64,000 bases of DNA from CAG-390 sp964384555 (GTDB taxonomy: Bacteria > Bacillota > Clostridia > Oscillospirales > CAG-272): NCBI GenBank assembly GCA_964384555.1, contig CAYLLA010000003.1:11205-75204 (forward strand), read 5' to 3'. The notes under the pieces were generated by a model that was not told the origin of the DNA, did not search any database, and saw only the letters and a program-made list of their open reading frames with translations. Of the stretch, positions 1-8,940 are shown in pieces (position 1 is the first letter of the stretch; each line of letters starts with the position of its first letter). A program made the translations under genes and the position numbers.

Positions 1-331
1 CAACGTATCCAAGCATTACGCGATCTATCATGTTGCCAATGCCGCCGGCAAGTATCAGTGCAAGTCCTACGCGTTCAAGCTTACTTTGCGGCTTTGATAT
101 GAGCATAAAGGCCACAAGGCAAACGATGGCCAGTGTGGACAGCACTAAAAACACCCAACGGTTATCCGATAGCATGCCAAAAGCCGCGCCGCGGTTTTGA
201 ACATAGGAAAAACGCAAAAATCCGTCTATAAGATAAAACGGCTCGCTGCCCTCAAGAAATATTACCGCCAGCCATTTGGAAAGCTGATCTAAAAACACGA
301 GCGCGATAACGCAAATAAACCAAATAAGCAT
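1..331 (-). CDS. lspA: Lipoprotein signal peptidase II (partial, C-terminus outside window)
   Basis: Membrane aspartyl protease that removes the signal peptide from diacylated prolipoproteins. The visible part starts MLIWFICVIALVFLDQLSKW and contains the first catalytic region (LDQLSK), the QNRGAAFG segment and the GGIGNMIDR block that carries the conserved N and D. The frame runs off the left edge, so the second catalytic Asp and last helix are missing. The ATG at 331 is chosen by family alignment; a TTG two codons upstream is possible, and no good ribosome site is visible. It lies 99 bases after ileS, the common ileS-lspA order in Firmicutes, and is probably co-transcribed with it. Confidence 0.93.
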   Translation of the reverse strand, partial: MLIWFICVIALVFLDQLSKWLAVIFLEGSEPFYLIDGFLRFSYVQNRGAAFGMLSDNRWVFLVLSTLAIVCLVAFMLISKPQSKLERVGLALILAGGIGNMIDRVMLGYV

Positions 332-430
332 TTTCAAATTAACAATGTTGCGGCTCGGCGGCGGTGGCCGCCAAGCCGCGTAATGATCATAGATATTAAT
401 AAATTAAACTTTGTAATGCTAAATGAGCCA

Positions 431-3226
431 TCAGCCAACGATAGCGCGGCAACGATCGCAGATAAAGCCATCCTCGGTGTGTTCACCGTGTGTGGAGTAG
501 CACCAGCAACGGTCGCACTTATCGCCATCGGCCGCCTCAACAAGCACCCAAAGGAGCTTGCCGTCCTCGGGATTGTGTGCATTATCCGGGCCGGCGGCGT
601 TTACAACATGCGCTCCGCTTGTAATGAACACAGTAGCCAGCTCAGCCTCGGTGAATTTGCCGAGAAGTGCCAAGAATCCGGGTTGCTCTGTAAAGATAGT
701 GACCTTTGCATCAAGCGACTTTCCGATCTTCTTTTCGGCGCGAGCAAGCTCAAGCGCTTTCATGACATCGTCGCGCAATGCAAAAAGTTCTTCCCACTTT
801 TCTGCACCGTCAAATTCATACTCAGCATTTACCTCGGGCAGACCGTTAAGGAAAACGCTGGTCTTGTTATCAGCTGCGGAGTGGGGCATTGCCTGCCAGA
901 TCTCCTCTGCGGTAAAGGACAGCATGGGAGCTATGATTCGATCAAGCGCATTGATTATCCTGTACATCGCACTCTGCGCCGATCTTCTTGCCGCGGAGTC
1001 GCTCTTTTCAACATAAACACGATCCTTGGTGATATCGATATAGAGTTTGGACATATCTATCGTGCAGAAGTTGTTAACGGCGTGATATACAAGGTGGAAT
1101 TGGTAGGTATCGTAGCCGTCCCTTGCGGTCTTGATCAAAGAATTGAGGCGAGAGAGTGCCCAGCGGTCGATCTCCATAAGCTGATCTACAGGCATGAGGT
1201 CTGTATCCGGATCGAAATCGCCAAGGTTAGCCATTATGATGCGCGCGGTGTTGCGTATCTTTCTGTAAGCCTCGGAGAGCTGTTTAAAGATATTATCGGA
1301 TGCGCGAACATCAACGGTATAGTCACTGGATGCTACCCACAGGCGGACAAGATCCGCGCCGTATTTCTTTATAACATCATCAGGGGATACGGCATTACCG
1401 AGGGATTTGTGCATCTGCTTGCCCTCACCGTCAACGACCCAACCGTGCGTGAGTACTGCCTTGTAGGGAGCGCCCTCGCCCTTGGCTGCAACAGCAGTAA
1501 GCAGGGAAGACTGGAACCATCCGCGGTACTGATCCGCGCCCTCAAGGTAAAGGTCTGCCGGCCATTTCAGCTCATCACTGTCATCAAGAACGGAAAAATG
1601 AGTTGACCCCGAATCAAACCAACCGTCAAGAGTGTTTGTCTCCTTGGTAAAGTGGTGGCCGCCGCAGTGCGGGCATACAAAATCATCGCCAAGGATCTGC
1701 GCAGGCTCAAGATCGAACCATGCATTTGAACCTTGCTTTGCAAACACATCGGATACATGTCCTATGCTCTCATCGTTGCATATCGGGCGACCGCAATCAC
1801 TGCAATAGAAAACAGGAATGGGAAGACCCCAATGGCGCTGACGTGAGATGCACCAGTCGGCGCGCTCGCGTATCATCTGCACCATACGCTCTCCGCCCCA
1901 TGCAGGCATCCATTTAACATCGGCACAAGCGGCTACAGCGGCATCCTTAAATGCCTCTACCGAGCAGAACCACTGCGGAGTGGCGCGGAAGATGATAGGA
2001 TTTTTGCATCTCCAGCAGTGAGGATAGGAGTGAACTACCTCCTCTGAGGCAAACAGCGCGCCGCTTTCCTTCATATCGGCAAGGATCGCCTCGTTCGACT
2101 TTTCGTAATACATACCCGCAAACTTACCGGCTTCCTCGGTCTGGTAACCGCGGTCATCTACCGGAACGATTATATCTATATCATATTTTTTGCAGGTGTT
2201 AAAGTCATCCGCACCAAAGCCGGGAGCCGTGTGAACACAGCCTGTACCGCTGTCCATAGTAACGTAATCGGCATTAACGACAACTGATTCACAATCAAGG
2301 AAAGGGTGCTGTGCCTTCATAAACTCAAAATCACGTCCGGGGGCGGTCATAACGATCTCATACTCGGAGATGCCGCCGGCCCTCATGGTCTTGTCTGCCA
2401 GTGCCTCGGCAGTGATATAATAGTTGCCGTCTGCGGCGTGTATCAGGGCATACTTATCGTCCGGGTGCAGGGCTATGGCAAGGTTGCCGGGCAGTGTCCA
2501 TGTTGTGGTGGTCCAGATGATAAAATATGTGCGGGAGAGATCGCAGCACCGTGCCAGGAGGCCGCGGTCATCCGTTACGCGGAACTTAACGTATATAGAG
2601 GTACATTTATCGTCCTTGTATTCGATCTCTGCCTCGGCAAGTGCGGTTTCGTCATGCGGGCACCAGTACACGGGCTTGAGACCCTTGTAGATGTAGCCTT
2701 TTTTAAACATCTCGCAGAACACACGCACCTCGCGTGCCTCAAATTCCGGAGCCATGGTGGTATAGGGATGCTTCCAATCGCCGCTGACACCAAGTCTTAT
2801 AAACTGATCGCGCTGAACATCAACAAAATGCTGTGCAAACTCATGGCATGCACTGCGGAACTCGGAGATGGACATTTTTTTGCGGTCGAGCTTGTTTTTC
2901 TTAATGATCGCACTTTCTATCGGCATACCATGGTTATCCCAACCCGGAATATACGGGGCATAAAAGCCCTCCATGGACTTTGACTTGACGATAAAATCCT
3001 TTAGGATCTTATTCATGGCCGTGCCCATGTGTATGTTGTTGTTGGAGAAGGGAGGGCCATCATGCAAAACAAACTGCTCATGTCCCTCGTTGTTTTTAAG
3101 CATGAGTGAGTAAAGATCTATACCTTCCCAATATTTGAGCATTTCAGGCTCGCGCTGCGGCAGGTTTGCGCGCATCGCAAAGGAGGTTGAGGGAAGATTT
3201 AGCGTGCTGGTGTAATCCTTAGACAT
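431..3226 (-). CDS. ileS: Isoleucine--tRNA ligase
   Basis: Class I aminoacyl-tRNA synthetase that charges tRNA-Ile in the cytoplasm; 931 residues, normal for the bacterial enzyme. Visible parts are the N-terminal Rossmann domain with the HIGH-type motif written HMGT (about residues 66-69), the PGWDNHGMPIE segment, the editing domain in the middle, the KMSKS-type loop written KQMHKSLGN, the anticodon-binding region and a C-terminal zinc finger with two Cys pairs (CDRC and CDRC). The zinc finger places it with the ordinary bacterial type-1 enzyme. An AAAGGACG ribosome site precedes the ATG. It follows the coiled-coil gene by 39 bases, so there is no room for a T-box leader of its own. Confidence 0.97.
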   Translation of the reverse strand: MSKDYTSTLNLPSTSFAMRANLPQREPEMLKYWEGIDLYSLMLKNNEGHEQFVLHDGPPFSNNNIHMGTAMNKILKDFIVKSKSMEGFYAPYIPGWDNHGMPIESAIIKKNKLDRKKMSISEFRSACHEFAQHFVDVQRDQFIRLGVSGDWKHPYTTMAPEFEAREVRVFCEMFKKGYIYKGLKPVYWCPHDETALAEAEIEYKDDKCTSIYVKFRVTDDRGLLARCCDLSRTYFIIWTTTTWTLPGNLAIALHPDDKYALIHAADGNYYITAEALADKTMRAGGISEYEIVMTAPGRDFEFMKAQHPFLDCESVVVNADYVTMDSGTGCVHTAPGFGADDFNTCKKYDIDIIVPVDDRGYQTEEAGKFAGMYYEKSNEAILADMKESGALFASEEVVHSYPHCWRCKNPIIFRATPQWFCSVEAFKDAAVAACADVKWMPAWGGERMVQMIRERADWCISRQRHWGLPIPVFYCSDCGRPICNDESIGHVSDVFAKQGSNAWFDLEPAQILGDDFVCPHCGGHHFTKETNTLDGWFDSGSTHFSVLDDSDELKWPADLYLEGADQYRGWFQSSLLTAVAAKGEGAPYKAVLTHGWVVDGEGKQMHKSLGNAVSPDDVIKKYGADLVRLWVASSDYTVDVRASDNIFKQLSEAYRKIRNTARIIMANLGDFDPDTDLMPVDQLMEIDRWALSRLNSLIKTARDGYDTYQFHLVYHAVNNFCTIDMSKLYIDITKDRVYVEKSDSAARRSAQSAMYRIINALDRIIAPMLSFTAEEIWQAMPHSAADNKTSVFLNGLPEVNAEYEFDGAEKWEELFALRDDVMKALELARAEKKIGKSLDAKVTIFTEQPGFLALLGKFTEAELATVFITSGAHVVNAAGPDNAHNPEDGKLLWVLVEAADGDKCDRCWCYSTHGEHTEDGFICDRCRAIVG

Positions 3227-3265
3227 TTTTGGATCGTCCTTTCTTGCTGTCTGATAGGAAATGTT

Positions 3266-4474
3266 TTATTTTCTGTTTTCGCCGCTTTTGTTTCCGATCT
3301 TTCGGCGAATGGCATCAAGCGTGCTCTTTACGCTACCGAAATCCGAGCTTTTATCGCTGTCGCCATCTCCCGCCTTGCTGTCGGTCGTCTGCACTTCCGC
3401 GGCGGCAGATGTTGGCTCGCTATCCGAATACATGGCGGCAAGCATGCTTTTTATATCGTCATCGGTAGGGGAGGGCGGTGTCGCATCGACATCGCCGTTT
3501 GATTTGTCTTCGGCAACCGTAACGGTATCTGTGTCAGCGGCTGCTTTAGGTGTATCCTTATCCGCTTGCGGCTCGTCATCCGCGGATACCGCCATGCCGA
3601 TAGCCTGTTTTAATGCCCTCAGCATATCACCGTCATCCACCTCAACGGATGTTACGGCAACGCCGGCTGCGGCAGGCGGCTCATCATCGGGCGTTGCAGT
3701 GTCGGCAGGCGCTTCCGCCGTTGCCGCATCGTCCACTGTGTCTTCAAAAAGATTGGGGTCGCCACTCTCCGTCAGCTCATCGTCCTCCGTCAGACTGTCA
3801 AGCTCCAAAAGCTCATCCGGCGTTTCATCGTCATCGGTCGCGGCTGTGGTCTCGGGCTCCGATACGGATCCGCAGACCGGTTCAGGTACCGGTCCTGCAT
3901 CAACTGTCAAATCAGTTGTGGTGATGCCTGCCGCGGGAGAAGGCTCCGGTGTCTTTGCTGTTTCGTCCGCGTTTTCGGCATCATCCGAGGGAGAGCTTGG
4001 TGCAATTGGCGGCTCTGATACATTCAGAAGTGCCACGCGCCGATCAAACTCGCGGCATATATCGTCCGAGCGCTCGGCAAGATCCGCGCAAAGCTGTTCA
4101 GCACGTTCTGTCAGCAGCGCCAGCCTTTCGGCGGCGTCGGATAATTTTTTATCATTTGCGGTCACCGCAACACTGACCTCGGCAAGCTTTTTATCAAGGC
4201 GTTCGGCCTCGGCAGTCAATCGCCTGTTGGCGGATGTAAGCTCGTGGACCGAAATATCCAGCCTTGCATTTTCATCCTCAAGAGTTTTTGCCTTTGCCGA
4301 CAACTCATCGGCGCGCCGCTCGGCCGCCTGCATCTTTGCGGTAAGAGCAGTATTTTCTGCGTGCATTCTTGAAATACAAGCAACAAGATCGGAGATGGCA
4401 CGATCGGCATTTTCGGCAATATAGCGATCTCCGCTTAATGAATATTTTGTTTTTAATGACTCGGGAATCGGCAT
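3266..4474 (-). CDS. Coiled-coil, acidic protein in the divIVA position
   Basis: A 402-residue cytoplasmic protein. About residues 30-150 are heptad-rich and alanine/glutamate/lysine-rich, predicted coiled coil. Residues about 170-370 are acidic and low in complexity (many D, E, T, A, P). The end is short and basic. By position between yggT and ileS this is where divIVA sits in Firmicutes, and a short N-terminal segment plus long coiled coil fits that role in pole/septum organisation. However, the usual DivIVA N-terminus with its membrane-inserting Phe-Arg loop is not recognisable here, so the family call is inference from context. The start is the ATG at 4474, six bases after a GGGGAGG site; the upstream in-frame ATG lies inside the ribosome site region. 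Confidence 0.7.
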   Translation of the reverse strand: MPIPESLKTKYSLSGDRYIAENADRAISDLVACISRMHAENTALTAKMQAAERRADELSAKAKTLEDENARLDISVHELTSANRRLTAEAERLDKKLAEVSVAVTANDKKLSDAAERLALLTERAEQLCADLAERSDDICREFDRRVALLNVSEPPIAPSSPSDDAENADETAKTPEPSPAAGITTTDLTVDAGPVPEPVCGSVSEPETTAATDDDETPDELLELDSLTEDDELTESGDPNLFEDTVDDAATAEAPADTATPDDEPPAAAGVAVTSVEVDDGDMLRALKQAIGMAVSADDEPQADKDTPKAAADTDTVTVAEDKSNGDVDATPPSPTDDDIKSMLAAMYSDSEPTSAAAEVQTTDSKAGDGDSDKSSDFGSVKSTLDAIRRKIGNKSGENRK

Positions 4475-4508
4475 GGCAGACCTCCCCATTATTATTTACC
4501 ACCAAGCA

Positions 4509-4793
4509 TCAGCCAAGCGGTATGAAAGAAAGCGCACTCTGCACCAGCATCACGAGCATGGCTGAACAAAAAAATGACACATCGATGGGTATATTTTGAA
4601 ACCAGTTCATGCGCTCAAACAGTGTGCGAAGCGGAAAGACGAACGGCTCGGTCACAGTATAAACGAGCACATAAAAGATATTGTCCTCATCCGCCATAAA
4701 TAATGACATTACGGAACGCGCAAGCATTGCAAATATCACAAAGCTCAGCGCAATGTCAACAAATTTAACTATAAGGTATAAAAGCAGTTCCAA
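4509..4793 (-). CDS. YggT/YlmG family membrane protein
   Basis: Small integral membrane protein of 94 residues with two hydrophobic helices (about residues 3-30 and 70-92) joined by a loop containing EPFVFPLRTLFER, which matches the YggT repeat (usually ..TEPfL.PiR..). The family is linked to envelope, osmotic and septal functions and sits next to sepF in most Firmicutes. It is 34 bases upstream of the coiled-coil gene. The S4-domain RNA-binding gene ylmH that normally follows it is absent. Exact biochemical function is unknown. Confidence 0.88.
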   Translation of the reverse strand: MELLLYLIVKFVDIALSFVIFAMLARSVMSLFMADEDNIFYVLVYTVTEPFVFPLRTLFERMNWFQNIPIDVSFFCSAMLVMLVQSALSFIPLG

Positions 4794-4903
4794 GATAATT
4801 AGTACTCCGCGCGAAAGATGCCTGACACCGCGGCAGCCGGTTTACGGGTAACGATCGATGACGATCGAAATATCGAGATTAAGAATCATCATCGATAAGA
4901 CCG

Positions 4904-4932
4904 GCCGCGCCGAGAATCGATCACGGCGCGGC
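4904..4932. repeat. GC-rich hairpin in the sepF-yggT spacer
   Basis: Perfect 9-base inverted repeat (GCCGCGCCG / CGGCGCGGC) with an 11-base loop, in the 152-base gap between sepF and yggT, the largest internal gap of the block apart from the window edge. No T-run follows on the minus strand, so it is more likely an mRNA processing or stability element than a terminator (inference). The neighbouring bases 4855-4900 also hold several overlapping GATCGAT/ATCGAT self-complementary words. Confidence 0.5.
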
Positions 4933-4945
4933 AAACGGGACCGTA

Positions 4946-5434
4946 TCAGCCGGGGAATGTGTCGTTTGCGGCAGCTGTATCAGCCTCGGCGCGACGTCCC
5001 TCCTCGGATATCTCCATGTTTTCGGGAGCAAGCATGTAGGTATTGGCGGCAACTCTCTTGATCTGTCCGCCAAGGGCGTAGGAAACGCCGGTAAGGAAGT
5101 AGATAAGATTTGAGGCAGTCTCTTTGTTGGCGGCCTCAAGGTTCAATACAACAGCACATCTGTTGATAAGGAAATCCGCAATGGCGGGTGCCTCTTTGTA
5201 GCTTGTGGGCTTAATGAGCTTCATGGCAAAGGCGGAACCGGATGCCATGGAAGATGCAGCATAGGATGAGGTGGGGCGCTTGGTAGTTTCCTCGATGTTG
5301 TAATCATCCTTTTCGGCAGAGCTGAAAGCGCTCTCATCGGGATGTGTCATTTCGCCGGAATAGTAATCGCTATCGTATGCGGCGTCGTATTCAGATTCGA
5401 AATCGTTTTTAGATTTTCTTGAAAAAAAGCTCAT
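4946..5434 (-). CDS. sepF: Cell division protein SepF
   Basis: FtsZ-associated septal protein of 162 residues. It has a short N-terminal segment (MSFFSRK), a variable acidic linker and a C-terminal SepF domain from about residue 70 (KLIKPTSYKEAPAIADFLIN, then RCAVVLNLE and a FLTGVSYALGG segment) that matches the dimerising core. The N-terminus is less amphipathic than the classic membrane-targeting helix. The start is the ATG at 5434 behind CGGAGG. It lies 64 bases after yggS, the usual Firmicute order, and works with FtsZ in division. Confidence 0.93.
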   Translation of the reverse strand: MSFFSRKSKNDFESEYDAAYDSDYYSGEMTHPDESAFSSAEKDDYNIEETTKRPTSSYAASSMASGSAFAMKLIKPTSYKEAPAIADFLINRCAVVLNLEAANKETASNLIYFLTGVSYALGGQIKRVAANTYMLAPENMEISEEGRRAEADTAAANDTFPG

Positions 5435-5498
5435 GGTGATCCTCCGTTTATTCAACATGTTTTGAAAATATTTTTTTATTTATATAATGGGGAGCAAG

Positions 5499-6209
5499 TC
5501 AGCGACCGAAAAAGGCGCGACCTATGCGCACGCAGTTTGCGCCGCATTCGATAGCCGTCTCGTAGCTGTCACTCATGCCCATCGAAATGATAGGCTCCCT
5601 TATATTATGAAGTTTTTCGTGCCAAATGTCAAGCATAAAGTGATAAGTTTCTGAAAAATAATTTGAATAATCGCTCTTTTTATCGAATTTTGGCCCCATT
5701 GTCATAAAACCGACCTGTTCAATGTGCGGCATTTTTGCAATTGCCGCACAAAAATCAGCGGCCGCATCCGGCATTATTCCGCTCTTATCCGGCTCTCGCG
5801 CTCCGTTTATCTCAACTAAAACGCGGGAGATGATATCACGCGCCGCGGACTGCTTTTCTATCTCTTCGGCCAGCCGCAGGGAATCAAGCGAATGAATAAG
5901 CACCACTCGCCCCACAAGTGCTTTGACCTTGTTGGTCTGCAGATGTCCTATAAAGTGAAATCGTATGCGGTCGCGCTCCTCGGGCGTTAACAGCTCCTCG
6001 TGTTTTATCAGCTGTTGAACTCGATTCTCGGCAATGTCAATAACGCCGCATTGGCGAACAAGGTGCAAAAACTCATCGTCGTCTGCATACTTCACGGCCG
6101 CCGCAACAGTGATATCTCGGTCACCGCCGCGCTTTTGCGATGCCTCAACCACTCGGTGCATTATGGTGTTAACAGAACGGTCGATATAAGAATGATCCTC
6201 CATATCCAT
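5499..6209 (-). CDS. YggS family pyridoxal-5'-phosphate homeostasis protein
   Basis: Cytoplasmic PLP-binding protein (PLPBP/YggS/YlmE family) of 236 residues with the alanine-racemase-like TIM-barrel fold but no known catalysis; it buffers PLP and affects amino-acid metabolism. The PLP-binding lysine is in AAAVKYA (about residue 40), followed by ENRVQ and the HFIGHLQTNKVK hallmark, with SMGMSDSYETAI and VRIGRAFFG near the end, which bind the phosphate. It stands just upstream of sepF as in most Firmicutes. Confidence 0.94.
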   Translation of the reverse strand: MDMEDHSYIDRSVNTIMHRVVEASQKRGGDRDITVAAAVKYADDDEFLHLVRQCGVIDIAENRVQQLIKHEELLTPEERDRIRFHFIGHLQTNKVKALVGRVVLIHSLDSLRLAEEIEKQSAARDIISRVLVEINGAREPDKSGIMPDAAADFCAAIAKMPHIEQVGFMTMGPKFDKKSDYSNYFSETYHFMLDIWHEKLHNIREPIISMGMSDSYETAIECGANCVRIGRAFFGR

Positions 6210-6282
6210 GCCTCACATTTATTTTTTATTTATGATCTCATTTGATCTTATTCAGAGACCGGTGAAAATGATATTTGCTCGA

Positions 6283-7839
6283 TCAGCTCAAGTATTTACC
6301 GTCATAAAGATTTTTGCCCGTGAGGATGATATCCTCCAGCTCATCAAGGTAGTAATAATGATCCTCTTTTGAGCCGTATTTTATTGCCTCTCCGCCGTTA
6401 TCGTATATTCGGCGCTCCCATCCGCGGCTCTTTGCAAAAAGGTGGAGAGACTTATATTCACCTATATAGCCGTTTGAATTAAAGCCAAGCACCCGATAGG
6501 TCGGCGTGCGATCGTTATCGACCACTGAATACTCCGCGGCTATGCAATAGTCATCATTTTGGTATATGATGTCTATCCTGCGAAAGCTCACTCTGCCGCC
6601 GCTGAGCGTATAAACGCCTGTCATTCCTTGATAAGCGCGCACAGCACTTATCGGTATCCTGTAGCCGCTCAAGACCTCGCGCTCTATCCTTACTTGCTGT
6701 ACCCGCTGATAGTTAAAGCCCTCCGGCATTACACGAGTGGAGAACAAAAGCAGCCATCCGCCGGTCCGCTCGTCATCAGTGATCGATTCAAGCGTCATCA
6801 AAACACTCGTGCCACCGTTGTTTTCAAATATTATGTTATATTCCTCACCAACGGTGTAGTCTCCGCCGCTGTGCCTTTCAACACCCACGGCGATATACCA
6901 CTGCGAGCCTTCAACGATCTTTCCTACAGCTCCGGAGGGGGTAATGGGCGAGGCATCCAGTGCCTCATAAAAAGCATCGCACGTGAATCCGTCTATAAGC
7001 GCACCGTCAAAGATCCCCTCGTAGCCATCGCAATATCTGAAATAGTATCCGGAGCATGGCGCGCTCACGCTGTCAAGTTGGTTACCGCAGATCAAATAGA
7101 GGCGAGAAAGCTCAGCATTCATTGCCGTGATGGCATTCTCGATATTATTATCCTGCCCGCGGTAGGCATCGTATCTTATAAGCAGTCGGCGAAGTTCGTC
7201 GGACATACCCGCGGCACTGTTGTAATCGGATTCCGATATGCTCTGCATCAGCTCTCCCCAAGTATCGGAGAGCGCGGAGCTGACATTAAGAATATTCTCG
7301 GATGCTTGCGCTTTTTTTAGCGCCGAGCGAAGCAGGGAGATCTCCCCCTCGAGCTTGGCAATACGTCCAAGCGTTTCCGCATCCTCGGCGGGGTATATAT
7401 ATGCGGCGTCTTCACCCATGGAGGCAAGCTCGCCATCCGCCAAAAGATATCTCATCGCACCGCCTGCGTTTTGCGAAACGAGCACCCGCTCGCGCTTCAT
7501 TAAATACGCTGTGGCAGATGTATACTCGGATTCTCGTGTCAGCACGGCCGGGGTCGTTGTAACGGTCGGGGTCATATCCCCGATCAGCTGAATGACTATA
7601 TATACAGCAAATCCCACCGCCGCCAGCGCAACGAATATGTGTGTCATGGCGGTAAGAAAATAATGCGTATCGAATATCGGCCCCCGTTTTTTCCTTTCCG
7701 CCACATGTACCATCGGGATGCCCGGTGTGCGGCGGCGGAGAGCCGGCAACTCGTCATACTCGTCCTGCTTTTGTCGAGGCGGCTTTTGAGATGAGTCAGC
7801 GCTCGGAACCACTTGCAGATCCTTTTTGTTTTCCTCCAT
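6283..7839 (-). CDS. HlyD-like membrane-anchored protein
   Basis: A 518-residue protein with an N-terminal cytoplasmic tail rich in charged residues, one transmembrane helix at about residues 62-85 (HIFVALAAVGFAVYIVIQLI), and a large extracytoplasmic part. After the helix come a lipoyl-like half motif, a helical hairpin around residues 160-235 (KLEGEISLLRSALKKAQ) and beta-rich domains, the layout of periplasmic adaptor (HlyD/MFP) proteins. A homologue commonly precedes yggS-sepF in Clostridia, and no efflux pump is nearby, so a role in division or envelope assembly is more likely than secretion (inference). The ATG at 7839 is chosen because AAAGGAG stands eight bases before it; two earlier in-frame ATGs overlap that site. 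Confidence 0.75.
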   Translation of the reverse strand: MEENKKDLQVVPSADSSQKPPRQKQDEYDELPALRRRTPGIPMVHVAERKKRGPIFDTHYFLTAMTHIFVALAAVGFAVYIVIQLIGDMTPTVTTTPAVLTRESEYTSATAYLMKRERVLVSQNAGGAMRYLLADGELASMGEDAAYIYPAEDAETLGRIAKLEGEISLLRSALKKAQASENILNVSSALSDTWGELMQSISESDYNSAAGMSDELRRLLIRYDAYRGQDNNIENAITAMNAELSRLYLICGNQLDSVSAPCSGYYFRYCDGYEGIFDGALIDGFTCDAFYEALDASPITPSGAVGKIVEGSQWYIAVGVERHSGGDYTVGEEYNIIFENNGGTSVLMTLESITDDERTGGWLLLFSTRVMPEGFNYQRVQQVRIEREVLSGYRIPISAVRAYQGMTGVYTLSGGRVSFRRIDIIYQNDDYCIAAEYSVVDNDRTPTYRVLGFNSNGYIGEYKSLHLFAKSRGWERRIYDNGGEAIKYGSKEDHYYYLDELEDIILTGKNLYDGKYLS

Positions 7840-7909
7840 CCGAGCCGCTCCTTTCATATCATACATGCCCGCTCATACATGCTCGTGACTGATCAAGAGA
7901 ACGATCGCA

Positions 7910-8926
7910 TCACTTGTTCAAAAAATCGTTGATAAGCTCCAGCGCCGCGACATCCGGGGCAGGGGAGTCCTCGGTAATATCGATCCAGCGGATGTAAGGC
8001 TTGGCCGAAAACCATGTCATTTGGCGCTTGGCGTAGCGGCAGGTAGCTGTAATTATATCATCACGAGCTGACTCGGGCGCCTCGCCGCCCTCAAGCGCCG
8101 CTATCATCTCTTTGTAGCCTATGGCTTGCGCGGCAGTTGACGGTGCACCGCTCCCCGCGCATTCAAATGCGCCATCGGCCATTAAACGTCGCACCTCGTC
8201 GCCGAGTCCGGCATCAAGCATCTCGTCCACGCGCTGTGAAATTCTTTGCCGCAGCAGTGAACGATCGGGATACCGCAAGCCTATAACGAGCGCATCAAAC
8301 TTTTGATCAGCCGCGCACTCGCGCGACCTTCTGTCAAGCTCACTTTTCGGGATCCCGCTCTCGCGGTATATCTCAATGGCACGTATCACGCGCCGCACAT
8401 TGTTTTTGTGTATTGCCTCTGCGGATATCGGATCCACCTCGCGCAGCATCTCGTGCAGTCGCTCGCGCCCATCGGGTGCGGCGGCTATCGCCTCAAGCTC
8501 GGTGCGGATATCGGTTCTGCCGCTTGTAGCGGAATATGCCCGCGGCATAAGCAGACTTTCAAGATAAAGCCCCGTACCGCCGCAAAGGATCGGTAAACTG
8601 CCGCCCTGCGCTGTTTCGCGTATAGCTGCTTCTGCATCGCGAACGTAATCGGCGCAGGAATACGCCATTTGCGGCGAGACTATATCAAACATTCGGTGCG
8701 GTACGATCCTCATATCCTCCGCCGTCGGCTTTGCCGTGCCAATATCCATGCCGCGGTATATCTGCATCGAGTCACAACAGATTATACTGCCGCCCAGCTT
8801 TTGTGCCAACCGCATTGCAAGACTGCTCTTGCCGGAGGCGGTTGGCCCTACAATAGCAATGATCTTTGTTTTGGGTGCCGCCGCAGAGCTTTTATCTATA
8901 TCTATGTTTTGATCTTTATCGTTCAT
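7910..8926 (-). CDS. miaA: tRNA dimethylallyltransferase
   Basis: Transfers a dimethylallyl group to N6 of A37 in tRNAs that read codons starting with U. About 338 residues. Visible motifs are the P-loop GPTASGKSSLA, the DSMQIYRGMDIGTAKP substrate segment, and the GGTGLYLESLL and QAIGYKEM motifs typical of MiaA. The ATG at 8926 is one start; a TTG at 8944 in the same frame overlaps the stop of the upstream gene and has GGAT just before it, so translational coupling from that TTG is also possible. It lies 70 bases upstream of the HlyD-like gene in the same block. Confidence 0.95.
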   Translation of the reverse strand: MNDKDQNIDIDKSSAAAPKTKIIAIVGPTASGKSSLAMRLAQKLGGSIICCDSMQIYRGMDIGTAKPTAEDMRIVPHRMFDIVSPQMAYSCADYVRDAEAAIRETAQGGSLPILCGGTGLYLESLLMPRAYSATSGRTDIRTELEAIAAAPDGRERLHEMLREVDPISAEAIHKNNVRRVIRAIEIYRESGIPKSELDRRSRECAADQKFDALVIGLRYPDRSLLRQRISQRVDEMLDAGLGDEVRRLMADGAFECAGSGAPSTAAQAIGYKEMIAALEGGEAPESARDDIITATCRYAKRQMTWFSAKPYIRWIDITEDSPAPDVAALELINDFLNK

Positions 8927-8940
8927 TTTTAAATTAAAAG

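Noticed and set aside
383..1606. Long open frame on the plus strand antisense to ileS (407 codons)
   Set aside because: It has no ribosome site and no protein-like pattern, and lies wholly within the clearly real ileS; it is a codon-bias shadow.
3227..3265. T-box riboswitch for ileS
   Set aside because: The gap to the upstream gene is only 39 bases; a T-box leader needs far more and the TGGNACCGCG core is absent.
3261..4424. Serine/alanine-rich plus-strand frame of 387 codons opposite the divIVA-position gene
   Set aside because: Its composition is the mirror of the acidic, codon-biased repeat-like minus-strand gene; the minus frame has the strong ribosome site and conserved position.
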